This document shows positions 49,576 through 59,062 of a stretch of 64,000 nt of DNA, piece by piece (the first letter of the stretch is position 1; the number at the start of each line of letters is the position of its first letter). The notes under the pieces are model-generated. The model did no database searches, had not been told where the DNA came from, and worked only from the letters and a program-made list of their open reading frames with translations. The position numbers and the translations under genes were made by a program. The DNA comes from Curvibacter microcysteis. Its GTDB lineage: Bacteria > Pseudomonadota > Gammaproteobacteria > Burkholderiales > Burkholderiaceae_C. Location: positions 1-64,000 of the forward strand of contig NZ_JAQSIO010000004.1 in assembly GCF_028649455.1 (NCBI RefSeq), given 5' to 3'.

Positions 49576-51693
49576 ATGAGTCATACGCTGACCGCCAAAG
49601 AGCAGTCGCTTTCTAAAATTTTCAGTGACGACTACGCCTTCACTATTCCGGGCTACCAGCGCCCCTATGCTTGGGGCCGAGACCAAGCGCAGGAGTTGCT
49701 GGACGACTTGCTGGGCGCCCTGGCTGCTGCGCCAAATCAACTCAACGACGCTGCGCCGTATTTCCTCGGTAGCATCGTACTCATCAAGACCGAGGCCGTA
49801 CCCGACGCCACCGTTGTAGACGGCCAGCAAAGACTGACGACGCTCACGCTACTTTTGTCAGCTATCCGCGCGTCAGTTAATGACGCCGAACTTCAGAAGG
49901 ACATCACAGGCTGCATCTATGAAAGAGGCAGCTTAGTTAAAGGGACTCAACCGCGATACCGGCTGCTCCTGCGAGAGCGCGACCGTGATTTCTTCCGCGA
50001 TTACGTCCAACACGAGAACGGTCTACAAGAGCTTGCACAGCTTAATACGGTGTTGCCTGACGCCCAGAGCCGCCTCCGCGCGAATGCACTGGTATTCATG
50101 GAGGGCCTCGCGAAAATGCCGCAGGCGGAGCTGGTGCGGCTTGTGCAGTTTGTCATCACGCGCTGTTACCTCGTCACTGTGGCAACGCCAGACCTTGATT
50201 CGGCTTATCGAATTTTCGGTGTACTCAACAGTCGCGGCCTGGACCTGAGTGCGACAGATATCCTCAAAGCGGAAATCATCGGCGGCATTGCGCCAGCGTT
50301 ACGCGACGCGTACACAAAGAAATGGGAAGACGAAGAAGAGGACTTGGGGCGAGATGAGTTTGGCGAACTGTTCAGCCACATTCGCATGGTCTACCGTAAA
50401 GCCAAGTCCCAGGGGACATTGCTCAAGGAGTTTAAAGAGCATGTTGCACCGGCCAAACAATCACAGAGCTTTATTGACAACGTGCTGCTTCCGATGGCCC
50501 AAGCCTTCGGCGAACTACGAGATGCCGATTACGCAAGTACTCACCACGCCGAAGAGGTGAACGAGCACCTTCGATGGCTGAACCGTCTGGAGTTCAAGGA
50601 CTGGGTGCCTCCAGCCTTAACCTTCTTCGTCTCGCATCGGCAGCAACCTGACGCGGTGCTGGCCTTTTTTCGAGACTTGGAGCGGCTGGGGTATTCGATG
50701 TTGGCTCGCAAAACAGGAGTCAATGACCGCATCGAACGCTTTTCGGCACTGACCAATGCCGTCGAAGCAGGCGCCGACCTGTCACTCACCACATCCCCTC
50801 TCCAACTCTCGTCAGACGAGCAGTACCAAACCTACGCCGCGCTAAGTGGACCTTTGTACGAGACCCATTCGCCCCGTGCATTGGCACTCCTGCTTTTGCG
50901 ACTTGACCGCCTGATGTCGGACGGCAGTGCCAGCTACCAACATCAAGTTGTCTCGGTTGAGCACGTCATGCCTCAGCAACCGGCTCCAAACAGCCAATGG
51001 GCAACCTGGGTACCCGACAAGGCAGAGCACCAGCTCTGGGTCCACAGACTCGGCAATCTAACCTTGCTGAGCCGCAAAAAGAATAGCTCCGCAAGTAACC
51101 GAGATTTTGACTGGAAGAAATCAGCCTACTTCAGCAAGGGAGGCGTCTGCGCATTTGCTCTGACGACTCAGGTTCTCCAATACGCGGAATGGCACACCGA
51201 AGCGATGCAACAACGCCAGGAGTCCTTGCTCGCGAAACTGGAGGCGCATTGGCGCCTTGAGGACCGCAAGAGCAAGGCAGAGCTGGCCGAGGCGCTGTTG
51301 GCTGACCTGACAGCAGCAGGTGATGCCGTCATCTTCGAGCTTGAGAGCTCGCGCCACGGTCTCGTCGCCACAGCGAAGGAAAGTGGCAAGGCATTTACTG
51401 TGCTTGCAGGCTCACAGGTCAAGCTCGATTGGTCTGGCCAGCCCCACTCCTATTCGCAACTGCGAGAAGACCTGCGGGAATCGGGGGCGCTGAAACTATC
51501 CGAGACCGGTACCCATCTTGTCTTCGCTTGTGACACGGACTTCAAGAGCCCTAGCGCCGCCTCAGCCACGGTCCTGGGTCGTACCGACAATGGCCGGAAC
51601 ACCTGGCGACTTAAAGGGACTGCCATCACCTATGCAGCATGGCAAGACAACCTGCCGGGCAACCAGCCAGCGACAGGCCGCTCGGAGGTCTGA
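49576..51693 (+). CDS. DUF262-DUF1524(-DUF4357) nuclease-like protein
   Basis: A 705-residue protein. The N-terminal DUF262 part has IPGYQRPYAWGRDQ and VVDGQQRLTTLTLL, a ParB-like NTPase fold seen in GmrSD and BrxU. The middle has a DUF1524-like HNH nuclease pattern (VEHVMPQ, then HRLGNLTLLSRKKNSSASNRDF). The C-terminus (ASATVLGRTDNGRNTWRL) looks like DUF4357. Enzymes of this type cut modified phage DNA in known cases. It is inserted between hsdS and hsdR with 20- and 2-bp gaps, so it is part of the same operon. GGGAG lies before its ATG. Confidence 0.9.
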   Translation: MSHTLTAKEQSLSKIFSDDYAFTIPGYQRPYAWGRDQAQELLDDLLGALAAAPNQLNDAAPYFLGSIVLIKTEAVPDATVVDGQQRLTTLTLLLSAIRASVNDAELQKDITGCIYERGSLVKGTQPRYRLLLRERDRDFFRDYVQHENGLQELAQLNTVLPDAQSRLRANALVFMEGLAKMPQAELVRLVQFVITRCYLVTVATPDLDSAYRIFGVLNSRGLDLSATDILKAEIIGGIAPALRDAYTKKWEDEEEDLGRDEFGELFSHIRMVYRKAKSQGTLLKEFKEHVAPAKQSQSFIDNVLLPMAQAFGELRDADYASTHHAEEVNEHLRWLNRLEFKDWVPPALTFFVSHRQQPDAVLAFFRDLERLGYSMLARKTGVNDRIERFSALTNAVEAGADLSLTTSPLQLSSDEQYQTYAALSGPLYETHSPRALALLLLRLDRLMSDGSASYQHQVVSVEHVMPQQPAPNSQWATWVPDKAEHQLWVHRLGNLTLLSRKKNSSASNRDFDWKKSAYFSKGGVCAFALTTQVLQYAEWHTEAMQQRQESLLAKLEAHWRLEDRKSKAELAEALLADLTAAGDAVIFELESSRHGLVATAKESGKAFTVLAGSQVKLDWSGQPHSYSQLREDLRESGALKLSETGTHLVFACDTDFKSPSAASATVLGRTDNGRNTWRLKGTAITYAAWQDNLPGNQPATGRSEV

Positions 51694-51695
51694 GC

Positions 51696-54600
51696 ATGGC
51701 GCTACACAAGGAAGTCCACTTCGAGTCAGAAATCTGCGCCCACCTCGCGGCCCACGGTTGGCTCTACGCCGAGGGCGATGCCGAGCACCACGACCGCGCC
51801 AGCGGCCTCTTCCTGCCCGACCTGCTGGCCTGGGTGGAGGCCACCCAAGCCGAGACCTGGCAGCGCCTCACCAAGACCCACGGCCCGGCACTGGCCGAGC
51901 GCCTGGCCGAGCGGGTGCGCAAGAACCTCAACGAGCGCGGCACCCTCGATGTGCTGCGCCGTGGCGTGGAGATGATTGGGCTCAAAGAGCCCTTGATCCT
52001 GGCGCAGTTCAAGCCCTCGCTCGCCATCAACCCGGCTACCCTGGAGCGTTACGCGGCCAATCGGCTGCGGGTGGTGCGGCAGGTTCGGCACTCGCCCAAC
52101 AACACCAAAGATGCGCTCGACCTGGTGCTGTACCTGAACGGCCTCCCAGTGGCCACTGCCGAACTGAAGTCCGACTTCACCCAAAGCGTTCAGGACGCCG
52201 TGGACCAATACCGCTTCGACAGGCTACCCCAGCCCAAAGGCGGGGTGCTGGAGCCGGTTCTGGGCTTTCCTGGGGGCGCCCTGGTGCACTTCGCGGTGAG
52301 TCAGAGCGAGGTAATGATGACCACCAAGCTCGCGGGCCCGGCCACGTACTTCCTGCCTTTCAACAAGGGCAACGAAGGCGCAGCGGGCAATGCGCCCAAC
52401 CCCGAGGGCTTTGCCACGTCCTACCTGTGGGAAGAGGTCTGGGCCCGTGATAGCTGGCTCGACGTCCTGCATCGCTACCTCATCGGAAAACGCGACGACA
52501 AGAAGCAGCCGAAGAACGTCATCTTCCCTCGTTACCACCAACTCGACGCCACTCGGCGGCTGGTGGCCGATGTGCTGGCGAATGGTGCCGGTCAGCGCTA
52601 CCTGATTCAGCACTCGGCGGGCTCGGGCAAGACCAATTCGATTGCCTGGACAGCGCACTTCCTGGCCGACCTGCACAACGCCGAGCATCAAAAGATGTTC
52701 GACAGCGTCCTGGTGGTGAGCGACCGCAATGTGCTGGACGCTCAGCTCAAGGAGGCCATCTTCGACTTCGAGCGCACCCACGGCGTGGTGGAGAGCATCA
52801 CCAACGAGCACGGCAGCAAAAGCGCCCAGCTCAGCCAGGCGCTCAAAGATGGCAAGAAAATCATCATCTGCACCATCCAGACCTTCCCCTTCGCCCTTCA
52901 GGCGGTGCAAGACCTGGCGGCCACCGAGGGCAAGCGCTTCGCGGTGATTGCCGACGAGGCCCACAGCTCGCAAAGCGGTGAGGCGGCGGCCAAGCTCAAG
53001 CAGCTTCTATCGGCCGAAGAATGGGAGGCGCTGCAAGATGGTGGCGAAGTCGATACCGAGGCCTTGCTGGCCGCGCAGATGGCCGCGCGCAGCGCCGACA
53101 GCGCCGGGGCCAAGAGCCTGACCTACATCGCCTTCACGGCCACCCCGAAGCAGAAGACCCTGGAGCTGTTCGGCCGCCCCGGCCCGGACGGCTTCCCCCT
53201 GCCCTTCCACGTCTACTCGATGCGTCAGGCGATTGAAGAGGGCTTCATCCTGGACGTGCTGAAGAACTACACCAGCTACAAGCTCGCCTTCAAGCTCGCC
53301 CATGACGGGCAGGAATACGACGAGACCCAGGTCGAGCGCAGCGCGGCCATGAAGGGCATCATGAGCTGGGTGCGCCTGCACCCCTACAACATCGCGCAAA
53401 AGGTACAGGTGGTGGTCGAGCACTTCCGCGAGAACGTGCAACCCCTTCTCGCGGGCAAGGCGAAGGCGATGGTGGTGGTGGGCAGCCGCAAGGAGGCGGT
53501 GCGCTGGCAAAAGGCCATCCGGGCCTACATCGAGCGCCAGGGCTACCCCTTGGGCGTGATGGTGGCCTTCTCGGGCGAGGTAGACGACCCCGAGAGCTAC
53601 CCGGCCCCGGTCACCGAATCCAGCAAGGACCTGAACCCGGGCCTGAAGGGGCGCGACATCCGCGATGCCTTTGCCGAGCCCGATTACCACCTGCTCCTGG
53701 TGGCGAACAAGTTCCAGACCGGGTTTGACCAACCTCTGCTTTGCGGGATGTACGTGGACAAGATGCTCGGCGGCATCCAGGCCGTGCAAACCTTGTCGCG
53801 CCTGAACCGCGCCCACCCGGGCAAGGACACAACCTACATCCTCGACTTCGTCAACGAGCCCGCCGACATCCTCAAGGCCTTCAAGACCTATTACGAGACG
53901 GCCGAGTTGGAGGCCAGCACCGACCCGCACCTGGTCTATGACCTGCGGGCCAAGCTCGACGCCAGCGGCCACTACGACGACTTTGAGGTGGAGCGCGTCG
54001 CCAAGGTGGACGTGGACCCCAACGGCACGCAAAAGCAGCTCGACGCCGCGATTGCCCCGGTGGCCGACCGCCTTCTGAAGCGCTACAAGGCCGCCAAGGC
54101 CGATAAAACCTGGGCTGATGAACAAGGGGACGAGAAAGCGAGCCAGGCCGCCAAGGACGCGCTCGACGTCCTGGTGCTTTTCAAGAACGACATGGGCAGC
54201 TTCGTGCGCCTCTACTCATTCCTCTCGCAAATCTTCGACTACGGCAACACCGACATCGAGAAGCGCTTCCTGTTCTTCAAGCGCCTGATCCCCCTGCTGG
54301 AGTTCGGCCGGGAGCGCGACACGGTGGACCTCTCGAAGGTGGTGTTGACCCACCACACCCTGAAGAACCATGGCAAGCAGTCCCTGAACCTGAACGCCGA
54401 CGGCACCTACAAGCTGCCCCCGATGGATGCGGTGGGAACGGGCTCGGTGCAGGAGAAGCAGCAGGCCTACCTCAACGAAATCATCCAGAAGGTGAACGGG
54501 TTGTTTGAGGGTGAGCTCAGCGACGATGACCAGCTCATCTACGTGAACGGCGTTCTGAAGGGCAAGCTCCTCGAAAACGAGTTGCTGGTCCAACAGGCCG

Positions 54601-54818
54601 GCAGCAACTCGAAGGAGCAGTTCGCCAACTCGCCGGACCTGAAGGCGGCCGTGCTGAACGCGATCATGGATGCTCTGGACGCGCACACGACGATGAGTAC
54701 CCAGGCTTTGGGTTCGGAGAAGATTAGGGATGGTCTGACCGATACCTTGCTCGGGCCGGCGATGCTTTATGAGGCACTCAGAGCGAGGGCTCAGGGCAGG
54801 GACTCCACGTCGCCTTAA
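51696..54818 (+). CDS. hsdR: Type I restriction enzyme endonuclease/translocase subunit
   Basis: A 1,040-residue HsdR. The N-terminal nuclease domain has a D...ExK-type site (DLVLYLNGLPVATAELK). SF2 motor motifs follow: QHSAGSGKTNSIAW (Walker A), IADEAHSSQ (DEAH box), FTATPKQ and NKFQTGFDQPLLCGMYVDK. It translocates DNA and cleaves at a distance when HsdMS finds unmethylated sites. Start at ATG 51696, 2 bp after the DUF262 gene. Its end overlaps the convergent gene at 54815 by 4 bp. Confidence 0.96.
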   Translation: MALHKEVHFESEICAHLAAHGWLYAEGDAEHHDRASGLFLPDLLAWVEATQAETWQRLTKTHGPALAERLAERVRKNLNERGTLDVLRRGVEMIGLKEPLILAQFKPSLAINPATLERYAANRLRVVRQVRHSPNNTKDALDLVLYLNGLPVATAELKSDFTQSVQDAVDQYRFDRLPQPKGGVLEPVLGFPGGALVHFAVSQSEVMMTTKLAGPATYFLPFNKGNEGAAGNAPNPEGFATSYLWEEVWARDSWLDVLHRYLIGKRDDKKQPKNVIFPRYHQLDATRRLVADVLANGAGQRYLIQHSAGSGKTNSIAWTAHFLADLHNAEHQKMFDSVLVVSDRNVLDAQLKEAIFDFERTHGVVESITNEHGSKSAQLSQALKDGKKIIICTIQTFPFALQAVQDLAATEGKRFAVIADEAHSSQSGEAAAKLKQLLSAEEWEALQDGGEVDTEALLAAQMAARSADSAGAKSLTYIAFTATPKQKTLELFGRPGPDGFPLPFHVYSMRQAIEEGFILDVLKNYTSYKLAFKLAHDGQEYDETQVERSAAMKGIMSWVRLHPYNIAQKVQVVVEHFRENVQPLLAGKAKAMVVVGSRKEAVRWQKAIRAYIERQGYPLGVMVAFSGEVDDPESYPAPVTESSKDLNPGLKGRDIRDAFAEPDYHLLLVANKFQTGFDQPLLCGMYVDKMLGGIQAVQTLSRLNRAHPGKDTTYILDFVNEPADILKAFKTYYETAELEASTDPHLVYDLRAKLDASGHYDDFEVERVAKVDVDPNGTQKQLDAAIAPVADRLLKRYKAAKADKTWADEQGDEKASQAAKDALDVLVLFKNDMGSFVRLYSFLSQIFDYGNTDIEKRFLFFKRLIPLLEFGRERDTVDLSKVVLTHHTLKNHGKQSLNLNADGTYKLPPMDAVGTGSVQEKQQAYLNEIIQKVNGLFEGELSDDDQLIYVNGVLKGKLLENELLVQQAGSNSKEQFANSPDLKAAVLNAIMDALDAHTTMSTQALGSEKIRDGLTDTLLGPAMLYEALRARAQGRDSTSP

Positions 54819-55357
54819 AAGACCTTTTCAGCCTTGGCCGTCCATTCCTCAATCAAGCCTGTAGCTAGGCTGGAAACCTCCAGCAACTCCGCGGTCAACG
54901 CAGCAAAGGTCGACCACCGCATGTACCGGGGTTTGCCCAGGCTCATGTCAAACACCCCCACCGGCCAACCCAGGCGACGGCGGATGTCCGCCTCACGCCT
55001 GAACAGGCGAGTGCGCCGGTTTTCGCGCTGGGTGGCCGCTACCACCCCGTGGCATTGCCGGCACCCGAACCGGCCATGGTGAAGGTAGATCACACCGCAC
55101 CGCCGGTCGCAGATCGGGCACAAAACCCAGCGCATGGCCCCTCCAAAATGCCGCGGCTGGTGTACCAGGCCGACGGGCTGGACCAGGCGCCCAGCAGAAA
55201 GCACCACCAGGTCAGGCGATTCCAGCCGGGCTGTGATGGCTTGGCGGCCATCGCTGACCCCGTACAGCGCCTTGTTGGTCAGGCGCCAGGAGGGGATCTG
55301 CTCATTGGTTGGCCGGGCTGCCCTGAGGCCGTGACGGCCTGAAAGTATTGAACCCAT
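54815..55357 (-). CDS. Zinc-ribbon hypothetical protein
   Basis: A protein of about 180 residues with a zinc ribbon (CPICDRRCGVIYLHHGRFGCRQC) in its middle. The rest is Arg-rich and probably DNA-binding. Proteins of this kind occur near integrases and replication genes of betaproteobacterial islands; no function is known to me. The start is uncertain: ATG 55357 is assumed, while a TTG at 55447 would place the start inside a large inverted repeat. Confidence 0.65.
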   Translation of the reverse strand: MGSILSGRHGLRAARPTNEQIPSWRLTNKALYGVSDGRQAITARLESPDLVVLSAGRLVQPVGLVHQPRHFGGAMRWVLCPICDRRCGVIYLHHGRFGCRQCHGVVAATQRENRRTRLFRREADIRRRLGWPVGVFDMSLGKPRYMRWSTFAALTAELLEVSSLATGLIEEWTAKAEKVF

Positions 55358-55390
55358 TGTGTCGAGAAGAGTAGGGTTGTTAGAGCTGAA

Positions 55391-55484
55391 AAGTTGGATT
55401 TGTTGTATGCGCGTACGAGTGAAAAAATTAAAGAGAGAGCTTTTCAAATTTTTCTTCTCATACGCGCATACAACTTTTCCAACT
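55391..55484. repeat. Large imperfect inverted repeat by the replication gene
   Basis: The left arm (55391-55429) and right arm (55447-55484) are reverse complements with only a few mismatches; the core GTTGTATGCGCGTA (14 bp) is exact. A loop of about 17 bases separates them. The AT-rich hairpin lies immediately downstream of the replication protein gene and just before the zinc-ribbon gene. Candidates are a terminator or attenuator, a regulator binding site, or a replication-origin element. Confidence 0.75.
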
Positions 55485-58245
55485 ATTGCCAGGGCACTTT
55501 CGATCTCCGGGATTCAGCGACCGCCTGGATTGCCTCGGACATCTTTTTTCTCCTGTCTGCAATCCGCACCCCCTCTGCTTGGAACTTGCGATGGACTTCG
55601 GGGTTAACCAGGTACAACCCAGCAGATCGCCGACCTGGCTTCCCAACCTTGCGGCTTGGCGTGATGTCTTGTACCCAACCGAACTCGATCAAGAGGTCAA
55701 TTGCCCAGCTTGTGCTTTGATCGTTAGCGCTCCGCCAACCTGTAGCGTCCCGCGTCAGATCACCTCGACTAACCGCTTCCCACCCCTTGGTCAAAATTGC
55801 TTCGCACGCAGCTTTGACCAGCCCGGAGCCGACCCCCCCTTGCTGGTCAATGTCCTTGTAAGTCTCTTGGCTGTGCCGAAAGAGGCACATCAAAATGGCC
55901 TTGGCGTTGTTCATCGTCGCCTCGGAGACGGCCTCGCGAAACTGGCCAGTGGCGGCACACTCCAACCAATGCAGCGTTGATGCGACCCTAGCTAGGAACC
56001 CTGGGAACTTGTTGTAATGCTCAGCCAAACGGACATCGGCCACACCTTGGGCGACTGTTTGCATGTGGTTGTGGAATGCCTCCGCCACGGCACGTGCCCC
56101 GGGTGTTGCATCAAGATTCCGGGGCTCGCCGCTCCGGGCCATGCGGGCAAGGGTCAAAAACACAGAGCGACACTGATCCTCGACTTGGGGTGACCGCTTG
56201 TGCGAGTAGTCAACTGGGCGCTGCTGCGCCATCAAGAGGGGGAGAAAGCGCTGAAAGAGGCCGTCCGATGTGCCCGTCCTTTGTAGCATTTGTGCCAACT
56301 TCTCGGGCTGAACGGCGGTCAAAACGCCGACGCTAAAGTTATCCAAGACCATCGGCATCGGGTCAGATTTGCGGTTGACAGTCTGCCTCCCCCCGTCAAA
56401 AGACTTGAGGTAGATCGGTCGGTCTTTGCCCGCTGTGCCACTGTAGGCATCCATTCGCCCGCAGAACTCCGAAAACTCGTCCAAGTGGATCACCACACCA
56501 CCAGGGTTGTCCACCAGGAGCTTGGCCAAACCCTCCGTGGTGGTATCACCAGCAATCAATTGACGCCACGGGGGGGGTGAGGTCACTTTGCGATCCTTCG
56601 GGGGCAGCGTCAAATAGTCCGATTCGTGTCGTTCCTTCGATTCATTGACCATTTCCCTGTCGATCTCGGCGAGGAATTTCATGGCCGCCTTGATCACGGG
56701 GGACTTTCCGTCACCGGCCTTGCCGAGGACTATCCCCCAAAGAAAGGACGGCACAGAGAGCGGCCCAACATTGAACCTGTTCCGATGGTCAATTAATCCG
56801 GAAGCTGCGACCAACAATGAAAAGCCCACGGCCCCCTCGTCGAACCCTGAGCCTGCGCTGAAGTCGCGGCAATACTCGGCAAGCGGCCTTGGCAGGTGGT
56901 CCAGTGGGAAGCGCGGTGCGGGTTGATCTACAAAAGGATCAATGGGTTGAGGCCAGGGTAATAGTTCGAGCTTTTCTTCAAGGCTTGCCGGTGCTGGCGC
57001 AGCACACCCCGCGTCAAAAACCGCCTGCAAACCGGCAATGCAATCGCCGTCATTCGGCCCTGCTGCCCCTGTACGCTGGCCACCCGCCCCCTGCTGCAGG
57101 ATCGCCCTGAAGTCAGCGATAGAGGCTGCGCCCCCCGGCTTCAAATCGGACCCGATAGGAACACCGTTGACGGTCATCGTGATGGGTTCGGGCTCCATGC
57201 TCGGCAGGCACAAGCGCAGCGACTCGGTGGCCTTGGCGAACGTGGTCCCGTTGGCGTCCATCACCAGGTCAATGGGGGTCATGCCATAGTTGCCACCGAA
57301 GTCCATGATGCCGTGGGGGTGGATGCCGACGTTGGGGTTCTCGCAGGCCCGCCAGGTGGCGATGGCCCGGAACCCGTCTGCGTGCGCCCTTGCCGTGGGC
57401 ACCAGCTTGGTGACCCAGGCCCCAAGGTTGGCCAGGGCGTGCTGGTTCAGGTCGTGGAAATACTGGGCGTGGATCGAGCGCTCGCCCGGAATCACGTCCG
57501 GGCTGTCCTTGGGCGCTCGCGCAGGCTTCTGGTAATGTCGGTCTTCCTCGGTCTGGTACGGGGCAAGCACGCGCTCGACCTGGGCCATGAAGTCGTCGGG
57601 CAGCTGGGGCAGCTCATCAATGGGCCATAGGTTGTCCAGCGTTTCCTCCGTCAGCCACACGTAGTTGCAGCCGCTGGGGTGGGCCGTAGGCGGCACCACG
57701 GTTTGCCGACCGTCGGACAGGATGTCCAGCACCCGGTTGCCGCCCACGTCGAAGGACTTGGAGGGCTCGCCGTTGTAGCGGTAGAACTTGGTCCAGCCCT
57801 TGGCGCCCTTCTTGGCCACCGGGGTGTAGGGGATGATGGCGTCAAGGGCATCATTGCCCCCGGCCGGAAGGTCGTAGTCCTTGTCCAGGGCAACGATGCG
57901 CGACAGCTTGCCGCACACAACGCCGATACCGGCCCCTGGCCAGCGCTCCCAGTGCTCCAGCTCGATGCTGGTGGGCAACCGTTCGGCGAAGCGTGTCCAT
58001 TTGGACATTCCTCGCCAACCATCAACCTCTGACCATTCGCCGGGTTTCTTGCTGCCCGGGGCGATTGGAACGATGCTAATTTTTCGCTCAAGGTACTTCC
58101 AGGCGAACTCAGAAAAGACCGAATTGGCGGGGTAGGAAGCTTGCCCACTCACGCCACTTGCGAGAAAATCTTGGTGTTCCTGCTGTTTTTCCTGAGAGGC
58201 CTCGCTGGTTGCCGCCAGCGGGGCTTCATTCATTTGGGCGTTCAT
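55483..58245 (-). CDS. Prim-Pol/DUF3987 replication protein
   Basis: A 920-residue protein. The N-terminal part is a bifunctional primase-polymerase (Prim-Pol) domain with GIGVVCGKLSRIVALDKDYD (catalytic acidic residues) and KGWTKFYRYN. The C-terminal part is a DUF3987 helicase-type ATPase with Walker A GKAGDGKSPVIK and Walker B VVIHLDEFSEF. This combination is typical of replication proteins of satellites and integrated plasmids. Its ATG overlaps the stop of the upstream regulator (ATGA), so the genes are coupled. Confidence 0.88.
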   Translation of the reverse strand: MNAQMNEAPLAATSEASQEKQQEHQDFLASGVSGQASYPANSVFSEFAWKYLERKISIVPIAPGSKKPGEWSEVDGWRGMSKWTRFAERLPTSIELEHWERWPGAGIGVVCGKLSRIVALDKDYDLPAGGNDALDAIIPYTPVAKKGAKGWTKFYRYNGEPSKSFDVGGNRVLDILSDGRQTVVPPTAHPSGCNYVWLTEETLDNLWPIDELPQLPDDFMAQVERVLAPYQTEEDRHYQKPARAPKDSPDVIPGERSIHAQYFHDLNQHALANLGAWVTKLVPTARAHADGFRAIATWRACENPNVGIHPHGIMDFGGNYGMTPIDLVMDANGTTFAKATESLRLCLPSMEPEPITMTVNGVPIGSDLKPGGAASIADFRAILQQGAGGQRTGAAGPNDGDCIAGLQAVFDAGCAAPAPASLEEKLELLPWPQPIDPFVDQPAPRFPLDHLPRPLAEYCRDFSAGSGFDEGAVGFSLLVAASGLIDHRNRFNVGPLSVPSFLWGIVLGKAGDGKSPVIKAAMKFLAEIDREMVNESKERHESDYLTLPPKDRKVTSPPPWRQLIAGDTTTEGLAKLLVDNPGGVVIHLDEFSEFCGRMDAYSGTAGKDRPIYLKSFDGGRQTVNRKSDPMPMVLDNFSVGVLTAVQPEKLAQMLQRTGTSDGLFQRFLPLLMAQQRPVDYSHKRSPQVEDQCRSVFLTLARMARSGEPRNLDATPGARAVAEAFHNHMQTVAQGVADVRLAEHYNKFPGFLARVASTLHWLECAATGQFREAVSEATMNNAKAILMCLFRHSQETYKDIDQQGGVGSGLVKAACEAILTKGWEAVSRGDLTRDATGWRSANDQSTSWAIDLLIEFGWVQDITPSRKVGKPGRRSAGLYLVNPEVHRKFQAEGVRIADRRKKMSEAIQAVAESRRSKVPWQ

Positions 58246-58673
58246 TTGGGCGCCCCCTTTCTGGCGGCCGCGCGCTGCTCAATCCACTGTTCGACCTCAA
58301 CGCGGATCCATCGCTTGGACCTACCGACGATGATGGGCACCGGGAAGCCTACCTGGCGAGACAACTCATGCACGGCAGTCCGTCGCAGTCGTAACAGCTC
58401 CTGTAGGTCAGAAAACGTGATCAGGACAGGCCGATAGGACTGTCGTCGGGGCTCGGGGTCGGGATCAGGCTGGGGATCGTCAGAAGAGGCCGCTACGGGC
58501 GCTTCTGGGGCTGCCGACGCGCCACTACCACCTGACTCGGGTAGGTCGTTGGTGATGGTCGGTATCGTGGCCTCGGGGGCTTTGCGGGAGTCGCCGCCGC
58601 GAGCTCGGTGGAGGGCATCTGCGAAGTCACGCAGGCTGCCCGTGACGGACATGGAGAAAGGGCGAATGGTCAT
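58242..58673 (-). CDS. Helix-turn-helix protein, AlpA/excisionase-like
   Basis: A 143-residue protein. The first ~85 residues are low-complexity (proline, alanine, aspartate-rich). The C-terminal ~60 residues look like an AlpA/MerR-type winged HTH (ITFSDLQELLRLRRTAVHEL then GFPVPIIVGRSKRWIRVEVE). It probably regulates the replication gene it overlaps, or acts as an excision factor. An ATG at 58652 is an alternative start. Confidence 0.7.
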   Translation of the reverse strand: MTIRPFSMSVTGSLRDFADALHRARGGDSRKAPEATIPTITNDLPESGGSGASAAPEAPVAASSDDPQPDPDPEPRRQSYRPVLITFSDLQELLRLRRTAVHELSRQVGFPVPIIVGRSKRWIRVEVEQWIEQRAAARKGAPK

Positions 58674-58736
58674 TGCAGGAACCTGATCGGAGTCGAATAG
58701 AAGCGGCCAATATCGGGGGTAAATGGCAATTCGACG

Positions 58737-58946
58737 TCACGCAGCCAAGAAGGCGCGCAATTCGCCCACGTGCCAGCGCGTTGCGCGAAGGGAAATTTTC
58801 CGGGGGGCGGGCAAGGCGCCGCGCTGGACCATGCGCCAGACAGTCGCTTTGGAAACGCCAGTGACGGTGGTCACGACGTCGAGTGCGACAAACGCACTGT
58901 CGGGGAGGTCGTCGAAGTTGACGGCGGATGAGGGAATAGCGGCCAT
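58737..58946 (-). CDS. alpA: AlpA-family transcription regulator
   Basis: A 69-residue AlpA-type regulator (LDVVTTVTGVSKATVWRMVQ, then LPAPRKISLRATRWHVGEL). In P4-like elements AlpA controls integrase expression and excision. ATG 58946 is preferred; the frame is open to a GTG at 58973. It lies upstream of the second HTH gene on the same strand. Confidence 0.85.
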   Translation of the reverse strand: MAAIPSSAVNFDDLPDSAFVALDVVTTVTGVSKATVWRMVQRGALPAPRKISLRATRWHVGELRAFLAA

Positions 58947-59062
58947 GTGGATCTCTATTGAGGTGACGGACACACCGGGGTGATGTGTCTTGCGTGTTCA
59001 ATAGTGTTCCTGAGGCACTATGCGCCGTCGAGGCCAACAGGTCTGGGGCTTTTGACCTTGAC

